Below, one piece after another: positions 24,939-34,662 of a DNA stretch of 64,000 nucleotides. Within the stretch, counting starts at the first letter, position 1; every line of letters begins with the position of its first letter. This DNA is from Formosa sp. Hel1_31_208 (GTDB lineage: Bacteria > Bacteroidota > Bacteroidia > Flavobacteriales > Flavobacteriaceae): positions 2,078,501-2,142,500 of the forward strand of contig NZ_LT629733.1 of assembly GCF_900104785.1 (NCBI RefSeq), given 5' to 3'. A model generated the notes under the pieces. That model did no database searches, had not been told where the DNA came from, and worked only from the letters and a program-made list of their open reading frames with translations. The translations under genes and the position numbers were made by a program.

Positions 24939-27857
24939 ATGCGATATCTATTGTCCCTCATTTGTATTCTTTTTATAATATCACCTACATATTCTCAAGA
25001 TGAGAATCACCCTTTAGCTCACAAGAATCTTGAGTTACAGCAAAAATGGGTGGATAGTGTATATAACAACCTAAGTATTGAAGAGAAGGTAGGACAACTA
25101 TTTATGGTTAGGGCTTTTTCAGACAAAAAAAAATCTAATGAAAAGGAGGTCTCCAACCTTATTAATAAGTATCATATTGGTGGATTAATCTTTTCTACTG
25201 GAGGTCCTGTAAGTCAGGCCAAGCAAAACAACCTATATCAAGCCATTTCTAAGACACCATTGCTGATTGGAATGGATGCAGAATGGGGATTAAGTATGCG
25301 TTTGGATTCTACATATGCATTTCCTTGGAATATGACTTTGGGAGCGATTAGTGATAACAATTTAGTAGAACGTACTGGCTATCATATTGGAGAGCATTGC
25401 AAACGTATAGGTGTTCATTTTAACTTTGCACCAGTGGTCGATATCAATACAAACCCAAAAAATCCAATTATTGGAAATCGTTCGTTTGGTGAAGATCGAG
25501 ATAATGTTACGGCAAAAGCTTCTGCTTTTATGAAAGGCATGCAAGAAGCAGGTGTTCTTGCGAATGCTAAGCACTTTCCTGGTCATGGCGATACCGATAG
25601 CGATTCTCATAAAACACTTCCAACTATTTCTTTTAATGAAAAACGTATCGACTCGATAGAATTATATCCATACCGTCAACTCATCAAAGAAGGCTTATCT
25701 AGTGTTATGGTAGCACATTTAAATGTTCCTAGTTTAGAACCGCGTGACGGCTTTCCATCATCGTTGTCAAAACATATCGTTACAGATATCTTAAAAGATT
25801 CTTTAGGATTTAAAGGGCTTATTTTTACAGATGCTTTAGAAATGAAAGGCGTGTCAAATTTTAGTACACCAGGTGAAATTGATCTTGCAGCTTTTCAGGC
25901 AGGAAATGATGTGTTATTAATTTCTGAGGATGTTCCTATTGCAATTTCTAAAATTATTGATGCGTATAAGAATAAGGAAATTTCCGAAGAACGACTCGCA
26001 CATTCTGTAAAGAAAATTCTAATGGCCAAATACAAAGTTGGACTTGATCATTATGAGCCCATTGGTACAGCGGCATTAGTGAATGACTTAAATCGCTTAC
26101 AAGATGATTTACTCTATGAGGAATTATTAGAAAATGCGGTTACAGTGTTGAAGAATACATCTAGTTTGTTACCACTTAGAAATTTAGAAACAAAGAAAAT
26201 AGCCTATGTAGAGCTTGGAGATGACAGTGGTTCCGTATTTTATGATGAGCTTAAAAAATATACCAAAGTACATCGTGTTCAGGCAGAAAAACTTGACGAG
26301 CTTATATCCAAGCTCCAAAATTATAATACAGTAGTTATTGGTTTTCATAAGAAAAATGATAACCCGTGGCAAGGCTATAAATTCACCGACAAGGAGTTGG
26401 TTTGGCTCTATGAGATTGCCAGAACCAATACTGTAGTTTTAGATGTCTTTGCTCGTCCTTATGCGCTTTTAGACTTAGCGAGTCATGAGAATATTGAAAG
26501 TATTGTCATGAGTTATCAAAATAGCGCTATTGCTCAAGAAAAATCGGCTCAAGCCATATTTGGCGCAATACCAGTAAAAGGGGCTATTCCAGTATCGATA
26601 GGTGCTAATTTTAAAGCTGGCGATGGCATTTCATACAATGCCCTTTTTAATTTAACTTATGGTTTACCAGAGCGTGTTGGTATGAGTTCTGAGAAGTTAG
26701 CGCGAGTAGATTCTTTGGCACAATATGCTGTGGATCAAAAAATGACACCCGGTATCCAATTGCTTATCGCGAGAAAAGGGAAAGTGATTTACAATAAAAA
26801 CTTTGGAACACATACTTATGAGACTAATGAAAAGGTGAAATTTGAAGACCTGTATGATGTGGCTTCACTCACTAAGATTTTAGCTACATTACCCTTATTA
26901 ATGGAGTTAGAAGAAAAGAAAGTCATTTCGTTAAACACGAAGTTATCTAGAATCCTTCCGGAATACTTAGACTCTAACAAAAAGAATGTGACGATAAAAC
27001 AAATGTTATCGCATTATGCGAAGCTTAAACCTTGGATTCCGTTTTACGTAGCGACTCTAGATTCTGTTACAAAAAAACCAGATCCAAAATATTACCGTCG
27101 TGTTGGGACACCGCGCTTTAGTGTAAAAGTAGCAGAGCAGATGTATTTGCGTCATGATTATCCGGATTCTATTCAAAAAATCATCAAAGATTCTGAGCTG
27201 TTATCAAGTTTACGCTACCGATACAGTGATATGCCGTATTACATTCTCAAAAAATATATTGAAGGTTATTATAAGAAACCATTGGATGAGTTGGTACAAC
27301 AGCACTTTTATCAATCTTTAGGCGCAAATTACACGACTTATAACCCGTCTACTAAATTCACTGATAAAAATATTATCCCTACAGAAATTGATGATTATTA
27401 CCGATTTCAAAAGGTGCATGGGTATGTTCATGATATGGGAGCCGCAATGCAAAATGGAGTAGGCGGACATGCAGGTATTTTTAGTAATGCTAATGATGTC
27501 GCCAAAATCATGCAGATGTATCTTCAGAAAGGTTATTATGGTGGGAAACGTTATTTGCGACCAGAAACTTTAGAAAAATTCAACACCTGTTATTATTGTG
27601 AGAAAGATGTTAGGCGAGGGATTGGTTTCGACAAACCACAACTTGGAGACGAAGGTCCAACCTGTGGTTGTGTTTCAATGACCAGCTTTGGGCATTCTGG
27701 GTTTACTGGCACATATGCATGGGCAGATCCTGAAGAAGATCTTGTTTATATATTTTTAGCCAATAGAACATACCCCAAAGCAGGAAAGAACCTTTTGTTA
27801 AGAGAAAATATTAGAACAGATATACAACGTTTAATTTACGAAGCAATCATAGAATAA
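24939..27857 (+). CDS. Secreted GH3 beta-N-acetylglucosaminidase fused to serine hydrolase
   Basis: 972 residues with a signal peptide (to about 20). Residues 40-370 are a GH3 N-terminal domain of the NagZ type: GNRSFGEDRDNV, the KHFPGHGDTDSDSHKTLP loop (about 211) that supplies the acid/base His, and FTDALEMKGV (about 297) with the nucleophile Asp. Residues 400-575 form the GH3 C-terminal part. From about 590 a beta-lactamase/esterase domain follows, with SLTK (about 642) as the SxxK motif, YRYSDMPYY for YxN, and HSGFTG (about 918) for the HxG box. It likely removes GlcNAc from cell-wall fragments in the periplasm. It is 1 bp from bshA. Confidence 0.93.
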   Translation: MRYLLSLICILFIISPTYSQDENHPLAHKNLELQQKWVDSVYNNLSIEEKVGQLFMVRAFSDKKKSNEKEVSNLINKYHIGGLIFSTGGPVSQAKQNNLYQAISKTPLLIGMDAEWGLSMRLDSTYAFPWNMTLGAISDNNLVERTGYHIGEHCKRIGVHFNFAPVVDINTNPKNPIIGNRSFGEDRDNVTAKASAFMKGMQEAGVLANAKHFPGHGDTDSDSHKTLPTISFNEKRIDSIELYPYRQLIKEGLSSVMVAHLNVPSLEPRDGFPSSLSKHIVTDILKDSLGFKGLIFTDALEMKGVSNFSTPGEIDLAAFQAGNDVLLISEDVPIAISKIIDAYKNKEISEERLAHSVKKILMAKYKVGLDHYEPIGTAALVNDLNRLQDDLLYEELLENAVTVLKNTSSLLPLRNLETKKIAYVELGDDSGSVFYDELKKYTKVHRVQAEKLDELISKLQNYNTVVIGFHKKNDNPWQGYKFTDKELVWLYEIARTNTVVLDVFARPYALLDLASHENIESIVMSYQNSAIAQEKSAQAIFGAIPVKGAIPVSIGANFKAGDGISYNALFNLTYGLPERVGMSSEKLARVDSLAQYAVDQKMTPGIQLLIARKGKVIYNKNFGTHTYETNEKVKFEDLYDVASLTKILATLPLLMELEEKKVISLNTKLSRILPEYLDSNKKNVTIKQMLSHYAKLKPWIPFYVATLDSVTKKPDPKYYRRVGTPRFSVKVAEQMYLRHDYPDSIQKIIKDSELLSSLRYRYSDMPYYILKKYIEGYYKKPLDELVQQHFYQSLGANYTTYNPSTKFTDKNIIPTEIDDYYRFQKVHGYVHDMGAAMQNGVGGHAGIFSNANDVAKIMQMYLQKGYYGGKRYLRPETLEKFNTCYYCEKDVRRGIGFDKPQLGDEGPTCGCVSMTSFGHSGFTGTYAWADPEEDLVYIFLANRTYPKAGKNLLLRENIRTDIQRLIYEAIIE

Positions 27858-27858
27858 A

Positions 27859-28995
27859 ATGCGAATAGGAATAGTATGTTACCCAACATTTGGCGGAAGC
27901 GGAGTAGTAGCCACGGAATTAGGTTTAGAATTATCTAAACGTGGTCATGAAATTCATTTTATTACTTACAATCAACCTGTGCGTCTTGAATTATTAAGTC
28001 ATAATGTGCATTATCATGAGGTGAATGTACCAGAATACCCGCTATTTCATTACCAGCCCTACGAATTAGCCTTGTCGAGTAAATTAGTAGATATGGTGAA
28101 GTTACATCAAATTGAAATCTTACATGTGCATTATGCGATCCCACACGCTTATGCGGCATATATGGCTAAAAAGATGTTACAAGAAGAGGGTATTTATATT
28201 CCTTTTGTTACCACCTTGCATGGTACAGATATTACGCTAGTAGGGAGTCATCCCTTTTATAAAACAGCAGTAACATTTAGTATTAATAAATCAGATGCGG
28301 TAACTTCTGTGTCACAGAGCTTGAAAGACGATACCTTACGATTATTCGATATTAAAAATGATATCCATGTGGTTCCAAATTTCATTGATTTAGAACGTCA
28401 CGAACCTCATTTTACAGATTGTCAACGTGCCATGATGGCAACTGATGATGAACGCATCATTACACATATTAGTAACTTTAGAGAAGTCAAACAAATTCCT
28501 GATGTCATTCGGGTATTTTATAATATTCAGAAACAAATTCCAGCCAAATTAATGATGGTTGGAGAAGGTCCGGAGCGAGAACCTGCAGAATTGTTATGTG
28601 AAGAATTAGGAATTACAGATAAAGTCATTTTCTTCGGAAACAGTAATGAAATCGATAAGATTCTCTGCTTCAGTGATTTATTTTTATTGCCTTCATTAAC
28701 TGAAAGTTTCGGATTATCAGCCTTAGAAGCTATGGCATCTGGGGTGCCTGTAATTTCTAGTAATACCGGTGGAATACCAGAAGTGAATGTTCATGGCGTA
28801 TCAGGGTTTTTGAGTGAAATCAATGATATTGATGATATGACTAAAAACGCCTTATATATTTTAACTGATTCTAATCGATTGTCAGAATTTAAAGCAAATG
28901 CAAAAGGTGTGTCAAAGCGTTTTGATATTCATCAGATTGTTCCAAAATATGAGAAAATTTATGAAGATACTTTGAAAAAGTGTATGATTTTGTGA
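27859..28995 (+). CDS. bshA: N-acetyl-alpha-D-glucosaminyl L-malate synthase (bacillithiol)
   Basis: A GT4 glycosyltransferase that joins UDP-GlcNAc and L-malate, the first step to bacillithiol, the low-molecular-weight thiol of many Bacteroidota. 378 residues, as expected. Motifs: CYPTFGGSGVVATELGLEL at the N-terminus, TTLHGTDITLVG, HISNFREVKQIPDVI, MMVGEGPERE, and ESFGLSALEAMASGVPVISS with the E-x7-E donor-binding glutamates. The one-base gap after the GH3 gene implies a shared transcript. Confidence 0.96.
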   Translation: MRIGIVCYPTFGGSGVVATELGLELSKRGHEIHFITYNQPVRLELLSHNVHYHEVNVPEYPLFHYQPYELALSSKLVDMVKLHQIEILHVHYAIPHAYAAYMAKKMLQEEGIYIPFVTTLHGTDITLVGSHPFYKTAVTFSINKSDAVTSVSQSLKDDTLRLFDIKNDIHVVPNFIDLERHEPHFTDCQRAMMATDDERIITHISNFREVKQIPDVIRVFYNIQKQIPAKLMMVGEGPEREPAELLCEELGITDKVIFFGNSNEIDKILCFSDLFLLPSLTESFGLSALEAMASGVPVISSNTGGIPEVNVHGVSGFLSEINDIDDMTKNALYILTDSNRLSEFKANAKGVSKRFDIHQIVPKYEKIYEDTLKKCMIL

Positions 28996-29015
28996 GCGTT
29001 GAGATCTGTATGATT

Positions 29016-29828
29016 TTACCACCAAATCAAAAAACATTTCTGCAGTCTCCCTTCCTTATGCTTCATCCAAAATAATGGAGACTGACCTTGATTTAAAAAT
29101 GAGTCTGCTTTTTCTACAAAATCATTAAAGTTTAACCAATCAACATCATTGAAAGGGTTTAAGAACCAATCTAATTTTGTAGGTATATAAAATTTATTGG
29201 TACTAAAGGTTTTTATTTGATTTCGTCGTAGATAATACCCACAAATACAATCTGAATTCAAAATTTCGAAATCCACATCGATTTGATAAGGCACAAAGAG
29301 TTGCGCTTTAAATAACACGTGTTGTATAACTGACGAATCATGAATATTCAAGTGTTCTAAGGTTGATTGACAGGCTTCAGAATACAGTAACGGCAATTGC
29401 TTGTCTTTCAATTTTGTTAACTTTTCTATCAAGCTATCTTTACGGTTAGGTCCAATCCATCGTTCTAATTCTGTATCGCCCAATGTTTCATCATACACAT
29501 AAAACTTATAGATAATTTCTAAATGAATTTGCTGTTTGTCAATTTGTAATATGGCATCTAATTCACCTAAGGTTTGTTTGTCTTTTTTAATCTGAATATT
29601 TTCAGCGATCAGAGTAACGTCTTTACTTGTTTCTAGTTGATTAAAGACAAACTGTTCGGCCAATTGTCCTAAACGCAATCGCTTTTCCTGTTTTCGATGA
29701 AAAACTGAAGACGCACTCAAAGGCAGATTGAATTGTGTCATATCAAATACGGTGTTATTCTGCCAGAGGTTATGTGTTTTACAGAATCCTTGATATAGGT
29801 CTTGAAAATGTTGTGGAGATAAGTGCAT
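29016..29828 (-). CDS. DUF1853 family protein
   Basis: 270 residues, cytoplasmic, no signal peptide. The features fit the DUF1853 family, which has a restriction-endonuclease-like fold: LRLGQLAEQFVFNQLE near residue 50, LGELDAILQIDKQQIHLEIIYKFYVYD (a D-x-E-x-K-like PD-(D/E)XK pattern) near 90, and WIGPNRKDSL. The true function is not known. It is alone, divergent from the DEAD-box gene and convergent with bshA. Confidence 0.85.
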   Translation of the reverse strand: MHLSPQHFQDLYQGFCKTHNLWQNNTVFDMTQFNLPLSASSVFHRKQEKRLRLGQLAEQFVFNQLETSKDVTLIAENIQIKKDKQTLGELDAILQIDKQQIHLEIIYKFYVYDETLGDTELERWIGPNRKDSLIEKLTKLKDKQLPLLYSEACQSTLEHLNIHDSSVIQHVLFKAQLFVPYQIDVDFEILNSDCICGYYLRRNQIKTFSTNKFYIPTKLDWFLNPFNDVDWLNFNDFVEKADSFLNQGQSPLFWMKHKEGRLQKCFLIWW

Positions 29829-29883
29829 ATCGGTCCGAAATTACGAATAATAACAATACCTTTGTGGTCAATTAATATTGATT

Positions 29884-31005
29884 ATGGAACGCACATTTTT
29901 TGATTTAGGTATTTCAAAACCTTTAATAAAGGGTTTAAAGGAATTACAGATAAAAACACCAACTGAAATTCAGGCAGAAGCCATTCCCGTATTATTAAAT
30001 AATGATACTGATTTTATTGGATTAGCACAGACCGGAACGGGAAAAACAGCAGCTTACGGTTTACCAATTCTTCAAAATATCAATCCAAAAAAAGATCATG
30101 TGCAGGCATTAATTTTAGCGCCAACAAGAGAATTAGTACAACAAATACAAAAGCAGCTTTTTAAATTCACAAAGTATTGTGATGATAAAATCTTTAGTGA
30201 AGGTGTTTATGGTGGTGAAAAAATAGATGTTCAAATGAAACGACTAAAGCGTACCACGCATATTATTGTGGCAACTCCTGGTCGCTTATTAGATTTTATA
30301 GAACGTGGTGATATCGATATCAAACATATAGAAACACTTGTATTGGACGAAGCTGATGAGATGCTTAGTATGGGTTTTAAGCAAGATTTGAATAAGATAT
30401 TTAAATACACTACTGGAACCAGACACACCTGGTTATTCTCCGCGACTATGCCTGAAGAAATTCAAAAGATCATTCGGACATATATGTCTGTAGATGCGGT
30501 GAAAGTTGAAATTGATAAAAACAGCTTAGTTAATGCTAATATATCCCATCATTATATTGTCACCTCTATCAAGGAAAAAACAAATATAATCACACGTTTA
30601 TTAGATAAATATAATAATGATAGAGGAATTATTTTTGTGAGAACCAAAGCTAGTGCGATGCAACTTACTGAAAAATTAAAAGCTGAAGGTTTTTCAGTAG
30701 AGGCCTTACAAGGGGATATGCAACAAAAAGAACGCGATAAAGTCATGCGAGCATTTAAAAATGAGTCCTTACAATTTTTAGTTTCCACCGATGTTTCAGC
30801 AAGAGGTATCGATGTAAATAATTTAGCGTTTGTAATTCATCATCAATTACCAGATCAATTAGAATATTATACCCATAGGAGTGGCAGAACTGCTAGAGCT
30901 GGAAAAACTGGAGCATCAATTGCTCTCATCATTTCGGGTGAAGAACAACAAATTCAAAACTTACAGAAAGATCTAGATATTAAGTTTAAACAAATGACGC
31001 TTTAA
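29884..31005 (+). CDS. DEAD-box RNA helicase
   Basis: 373 residues, a minimal DEAD-box helicase without the long basic tail of DeaD or RhlE. All motifs are visible: the FFDLGISKPLIKGL Q-motif region, AQTGTGKT, PTRELVQQ, TPGRLLDF, VLDEADEML, SATMP, IIFVRTKASA, STDVSARGID and HRSGRTARAG. I prefer the ATG at 29884 over an in-frame TTG at 29878. A -7-like TACCTTTG (29857-29864) lies upstream without a clear -33 box. A strong terminator follows at 31113. Confidence 0.95.
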   Translation: MERTFFDLGISKPLIKGLKELQIKTPTEIQAEAIPVLLNNDTDFIGLAQTGTGKTAAYGLPILQNINPKKDHVQALILAPTRELVQQIQKQLFKFTKYCDDKIFSEGVYGGEKIDVQMKRLKRTTHIIVATPGRLLDFIERGDIDIKHIETLVLDEADEMLSMGFKQDLNKIFKYTTGTRHTWLFSATMPEEIQKIIRTYMSVDAVKVEIDKNSLVNANISHHYIVTSIKEKTNIITRLLDKYNNDRGIIFVRTKASAMQLTEKLKAEGFSVEALQGDMQQKERDKVMRAFKNESLQFLVSTDVSARGIDVNNLAFVIHHQLPDQLEYYTHRSGRTARAGKTGASIALIISGEEQQIQNLQKDLDIKFKQMTL

Positions 31006-31112
31006 AATTTTATTTAAATCTTATGACAAAATAGGCTATTTACCATTTATAATAGTCTACTTTCGCACTCACTTAAAGAACCAGCAATGGTTTTTTAGGT
31101 ATTACACAAATA

Positions 31113-31150
31113 GAACTCCTTAGTATGGTCACTAAGGAGTTCGCTTTTTT
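31113..31150 (+). terminator. Rho-independent terminator after the DEAD-box gene
   Basis: A perfect 12-bp stem, GAACTCCTTAGT (31113-31124) with ACTAAGGAGTTC (31131-31142), closes a 6-nt loop, followed by GCTTTTTT. It lies about 110 bp beyond the stop codon. Confidence 0.85.
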
Positions 31151-31181
31151 ATAGGTTCATTAGGCTTATATAGTGCAGTTC

Positions 31182-31628
31182 TTATCGCGTATAAGTCATT
31201 GTATGCACTACGATTCCTTGTTTGTCATAATAGACCCATTTGCCGATAGGTTGCTTCCAATGTAGGTATTGACCTTCCGATTTTAAACTTCCATCTTCAT
31301 AATAAAATTTTACAGGACCCTCTACGCGATTATCCACATAAGTTCCTTCACATTCCTTATTTCCATTAGGATCATATTGTGTCCATTTACCATTTCCAAT
31401 ACCGTCAACGTATTCCTGAGTAGTGAGTAAGTTCCCATTGGCATACTTTCCGTAAAGAATACCTGTGAAAGGTTTATTGCTGCCAATTTCATAATAGATA
31501 CTTCCCATCTTATAAGCTTTCTGATAGGTGTCTGACATCGCAATCATTTTTCGATCAGAAGTATCTGATTGTGCAGTCACAAAACAAGTAACATTAATTA
31601 TTGCCAATAGAAATATCATGTGTTTCAT
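31182..31628 (-). CDS. Exported MORN-repeat protein (YwqK-like)
   Basis: 148 residues with a signal peptide (to CFVTAQ) and three or four MORN-type repeats of the form G.W..Y...G....E: GKYANGNLLTTQEYVDG, GNGKWTQYDPNGNKECEGTY, GPVKFYYEDGSLKSEGQY and IGKWVYYDKQGIVVHTMTY. Databases often label such proteins 'YwqK family antitoxin', but here it is a secreted repeat protein and no toxin gene is nearby. It is 11 bp after the TolB-like gene and ends the GntR-led unit. Confidence 0.85.
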   Translation of the reverse strand: MKHMIFLLAIINVTCFVTAQSDTSDRKMIAMSDTYQKAYKMGSIYYEIGSNKPFTGILYGKYANGNLLTTQEYVDGIGNGKWTQYDPNGNKECEGTYVDNRVEGPVKFYYEDGSLKSEGQYLHWKQPIGKWVYYDKQGIVVHTMTYTR

Positions 31629-31639
31629 AGAGATTGTTT

Positions 31640-32596
31640 TTATTTAAATAATTCATTTAATTTTAATGCTTGTGTTTCTATAATATATATGCTAGAAATA
31701 CCGTCATATTCTTCAGGGTTATCTTTTTTATCTCTTGTAAAGAAAAAGTACTTCCCATCAGACGTCATGGCTGCGGGACACTCATTCATATTAGTATTTA
31801 TGAGCTCTCCTAGGTTCTTTGATGGCATCCATTTACCTTCAACGTCCTTTTTACTTACAAATATATCATCACCACCAATACCGTCCTCACGATTATAAAT
31901 TTGGGTAAATAAATAATTTCCATCCGCCGATATAATGGGTGCATATTCCCATTTATCCTCTCTATTAATGGCAGAAGATAATTTTTTTAATGCTTTGAAA
32001 TCAGCACCATCATAAGTTGTTTGGTATATATCTAAACCTTTAGTTCCTCTCACTTGAGTTCCAGTATAGAACGTTATGTCGTCTGACGTCACGAAATGCG
32101 AAACATTGCTCGACGGCCAATTTTCACCCTCTATTTGTACCTTATTTATGGTATTAGATAAAGGAATTGGCTTTGTCCAAGCCCCATTCACCCATTCTGT
32201 TTTCCATACATTCATATCAAAACCTCCTAGATTAGTCTGGTTAGGTATGGGTCTCTCACTACCAAAATAGACTGTTCTTCCATCTTTAGAAAAATGAGGA
32301 GATTCATCTCTATCATTAGAAAACGAGACTATTTGTGGTGTATTCCATTGCCCATTGTTATAGCGTGTTTCGTAAATGCGTTGCTTTTCATCTCCAATTC
32401 TACGAGTGAATAAAATAGTTTTAGCGTCAATAGGTGATATTGTCATACCAAATTCTTGATCAATTTCATTTGTAACTATATGAGGTAAGAATAATTCAGG
32501 AGTCAATATGTCGTGATCTGAAAGATGAGCAGTCATAGTTGTTTTCTGGCATGATACCACTAATGCTAACATGAGTATTAATGTGTATTTTTTCAT
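31640..32596 (-). CDS. Exported TolB/PD40-type beta-propeller protein
   Basis: 318 residues with a lipoprotein-like signal (LALVVSCQ, Cys16) and four or more WD40-like PD40 blades, each bearing the D(G)..YF.S/T.R pattern: FSKDGRTVYFGSERP, VTSDDITFYTGTQVRGTKG, ISADGNYLFTQIYNREDG and MTSDGKYFFFTRDKK. It probably sits in the periplasm or on the outer-membrane face. The start overlaps the end of the GntR regulator by 4 bp, so it is likely controlled together with that gene. Confidence 0.88.
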   Translation of the reverse strand: MKKYTLILMLALVVSCQKTTMTAHLSDHDILTPELFLPHIVTNEIDQEFGMTISPIDAKTILFTRRIGDEKQRIYETRYNNGQWNTPQIVSFSNDRDESPHFSKDGRTVYFGSERPIPNQTNLGGFDMNVWKTEWVNGAWTKPIPLSNTINKVQIEGENWPSSNVSHFVTSDDITFYTGTQVRGTKGLDIYQTTYDGADFKALKKLSSAINREDKWEYAPIISADGNYLFTQIYNREDGIGGDDIFVSKKDVEGKWMPSKNLGELINTNMNECPAAMTSDGKYFFFTRDKKDNPEEYDGISSIYIIETQALKLNELFK

Positions 32597-33210
32597 AGAC
32601 TTTTATAATTTAATATTTGCATCCAATTTTGTTTTAAAATGTCTGATGCTAAACGAACGTTCTTATTTTCCAAGGCTGTAATAATATGGTGATGGTGATG
32701 TTCGGAATATTTGTGATAACTAGGATCTTGCATAAATCCCATTTCATAATAGAAGATGCGCGTTTTTAAATCGTCTAGCATTTGAAGCGCAATATTATTT
32801 TTGAATGATGACGTTAGAATGGAATGAAAATCTATATCTGCATTAATCCGCTCTATAGATGTTTTAGCGTTTTCAAATTTAAGTTGCTGTTGCTTTAATT
32901 TTGAAATGATAGTTCTACTGAAGTCTGAATTTTCTAGCGCTAAGACCTCTAATATTGCAACTAACTGATACAAATTATTAGCCTCAATGTTGGATAATTC
33001 TGGAACAATAAACCCTCTATTTGGTATTGCTCTAATAATATTGGAATGCTCCAATTGCGATAAAGCTTCTCGTATTGGTGTTACGCTCACATCCAATTCT
33101 CTAGCTAAAGCTGCCAATGAAACACTCTGTCCCGGAGTTAATTCTCCATTTCGCATCTTTTTTAGAAGTAAAGACTTTACTTGATCTCTGAAGCTAGTTT
33201 TAATTATCAT
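32593..33210 (-). CDS. GntR-family transcriptional regulator (FadR/FCD type)
   Basis: 205 residues: an N-terminal winged helix (about 1-70; LKKMRNGELTPGQSVSLAALARELDVSVTPIREALSQLE and IRAIPNRGFIVPEL are the GntR signature), then an all-helical FCD ligand-binding domain (about 80-200) with the metal-binding pattern D...H (INADIDFHSIL) and the HHHHIITALENKN stretch. FCD regulators respond to small organic acids or sugars, and the ligand here is unknown. A perfect 12-bp palindrome lies 17 bp before its ATG, suggesting autoregulation. It leads the TolB-like and MORN genes. Confidence 0.92.
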   Translation of the reverse strand: MIIKTSFRDQVKSLLLKKMRNGELTPGQSVSLAALARELDVSVTPIREALSQLEHSNIIRAIPNRGFIVPELSNIEANNLYQLVAILEVLALENSDFSRTIISKLKQQQLKFENAKTSIERINADIDFHSILTSSFKNNIALQMLDDLKTRIFYYEMGFMQDPSYHKYSEHHHHHIITALENKNVRLASDILKQNWMQILNYKSL

Positions 33211-33226
33211 AAGGTAAAAATAGTAT

Positions 33227-33238
33227 ATCGTATACGAT
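33227..33238. promoter_or_regulatory. Perfect palindrome, likely GntR operator
   Basis: ATCGTATACGAT is a perfect 12-bp inverted repeat with a GTATAC core, of the ATnGTATACnAT type bound by many FCD-type GntR regulators. It sits 17 bp upstream of the GntR ATG and 83 bp upstream of the divergent oxidoreductase ATG, so it could act on both. Confidence 0.6.
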
Positions 33239-33285
33239 TATTTTCAGAATTAACAGGATATTAACGCCATCGAAAATAGAAATCA

Positions 33286-33316
33286 TTTGAGAATCCGTGG
33301 TTAGCACTTATCTTTA
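33286..33316 (+). promoter_or_regulatory. Candidate promoter of the flavin oxidoreductase
   Basis: TTTG at 33286-33289, a 19-bp spacer, then TATCTTTA at 33309-33316 (one mismatch to TAnnTTTG). The start of transcription would fall at or next to the ATG at 33321, meaning a leaderless or nearly leaderless mRNA. Confidence 0.35.
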
Positions 33317-33320
33317 CTAC

Positions 33321-34598
33321 ATGAAAAGAGAAGATTACAAGATTCATATTGTTGGAGCAGGAGTTAGCGGATTAATTGCTGCTAAAACTCTAGAACAGCA
33401 AGGCTATAGACCAATCATTTTAGAAGCCTCAGATCGGGTAGGAGGACGCGTAAAAACAGATTGTGTTGAGGGCTTTCAACTCGATCACGGATTTCAAGTT
33501 TTACTAGATGCTTATCCGTTAGCTAAGAAACATTTAGATTTTCAAGCATTAGAGTTACAAACATTTAGGCCAGGCGCAGTGATTTTTAAAGATAGTAGAA
33601 TGCAAACTATTGGTGATCCTATTCGAGACCTATCACTATTAATGCCTACCATGTTAGCAAACATTGGTAATTTTAGTGATAAATTAAAGATATTAAAGCT
33701 TAATAACGCTTTAAAAAAGAAAAGTATCTCTTCTATTTTTTCTTCTGAGGAAACATCAACTTTAGACTATTTAGTATCTAAAGGCTTTAGCAATGACATC
33801 ATACACAACTTCTTTAAACCCTTCTTTTCTGGAATATTCTTGGAACCCAATTTAACAACCTCAAGTCGTATGTTTGAATTTGTATATAAGATGTTTGGTG
33901 AAGGTCATGCCGTATTACCAAAGTCAGGAATTGAAGCTATTCCGAAGCAATTAAAAGCACAGCTAGAACACACGGACTTTAGCTTCAATACTAAAATAAA
34001 ATCGGTTCATGATGATCATTTGGTGACATATGAGGGAAAACGTATAGCTACACATTTTACCATTATTGCCACCGAAGCTCATCACTTAGTTTCTAACTTG
34101 AATACCGCAAACACATGGAAGTCTTGTGATAATTTATATTTCAAAACTACTAGCAGGAATATCACAAAACCACTTATAGGTCTCATTGCAGAAGATAATG
34201 CGCTCATTAACAACATCTTCTTTCATAATAGTTTAGAAACAGATCAAACCGCATATGGTGAATTACTATCAGTTACAGTGGTTAAAACTCACGAACTTGA
34301 TGAAAACGAATTGATAAAACAAGTTCAAAAGGACTTAGAGATGTATTGTAATATTTCAAATACAACGTTTCTAAAGCGTTATAAAATACCTATGGCTTTG
34401 CCAGAATTATCAGAAATGCAAAATGATTGTTCTCCAACAGAAACACAACTTAAACCAACAATTTATTTGGCTGGTGATCAGCTATTAAATGGGTCATTAA
34501 ATGCGGCTATGCGATCTGGTGAACGTGCAGCAGAAGGCCTTATTTTGGCTTTAGAGGATGGTTTGCGAATAGAGGAAATTACTTCAGAATATTTATAA
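33321..34598 (+). CDS. FAD-dependent amine oxidase-like oxidoreductase
   Basis: 425 residues from the ATG at 33321; the open frame goes 8 codons further to a GTG, which adds nothing recognisable. An N-terminal dinucleotide fold ([22 protein letters not shown] ... [15 protein letters not shown]) and a C-terminal FAD motif ([27 protein letters not shown]) place it with protoporphyrinogen oxidase- and phytoene-desaturase-like flavoproteins. Substrate unknown. It is monocistronic and divergent from the GntR unit. Confidence 0.88.
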   Translation: MKREDYKIHIVGAGVSGLIAAKTLEQQGYRPIILEASDRVGGRVKTDCVEGFQLDHGFQVLLDAYPLAKKHLDFQALELQTFRPGAVIFKDSRMQTIGDPIRDLSLLMPTMLANIGNFSDKLKILKLNNALKKKSISSIFSSEETSTLDYLVSKGFSNDIIHNFFKPFFSGIFLEPNLTTSSRMFEFVYKMFGEGHAVLPKSGIEAIPKQLKAQLEHTDFSFNTKIKSVHDDHLVTYEGKRIATHFTIIATEAHHLVSNLNTANTWKSCDNLYFKTTSRNITKPLIGLIAEDNALINNIFFHNSLETDQTAYGELLSVTVVKTHELDENELIKQVQKDLEMYCNISNTTFLKRYKIPMALPELSEMQNDCSPTETQLKPTIYLAGDQLLNGSLNAAMRSGERAAEGLILALEDGLRIEEITSEYL

Positions 34599-34662
34599 AA
34601 TGTTAAAGCGCAAGGCTTTATGAGCATAAAAACGTATCTTAAAGGTGTAAAATCTTAAGGTT

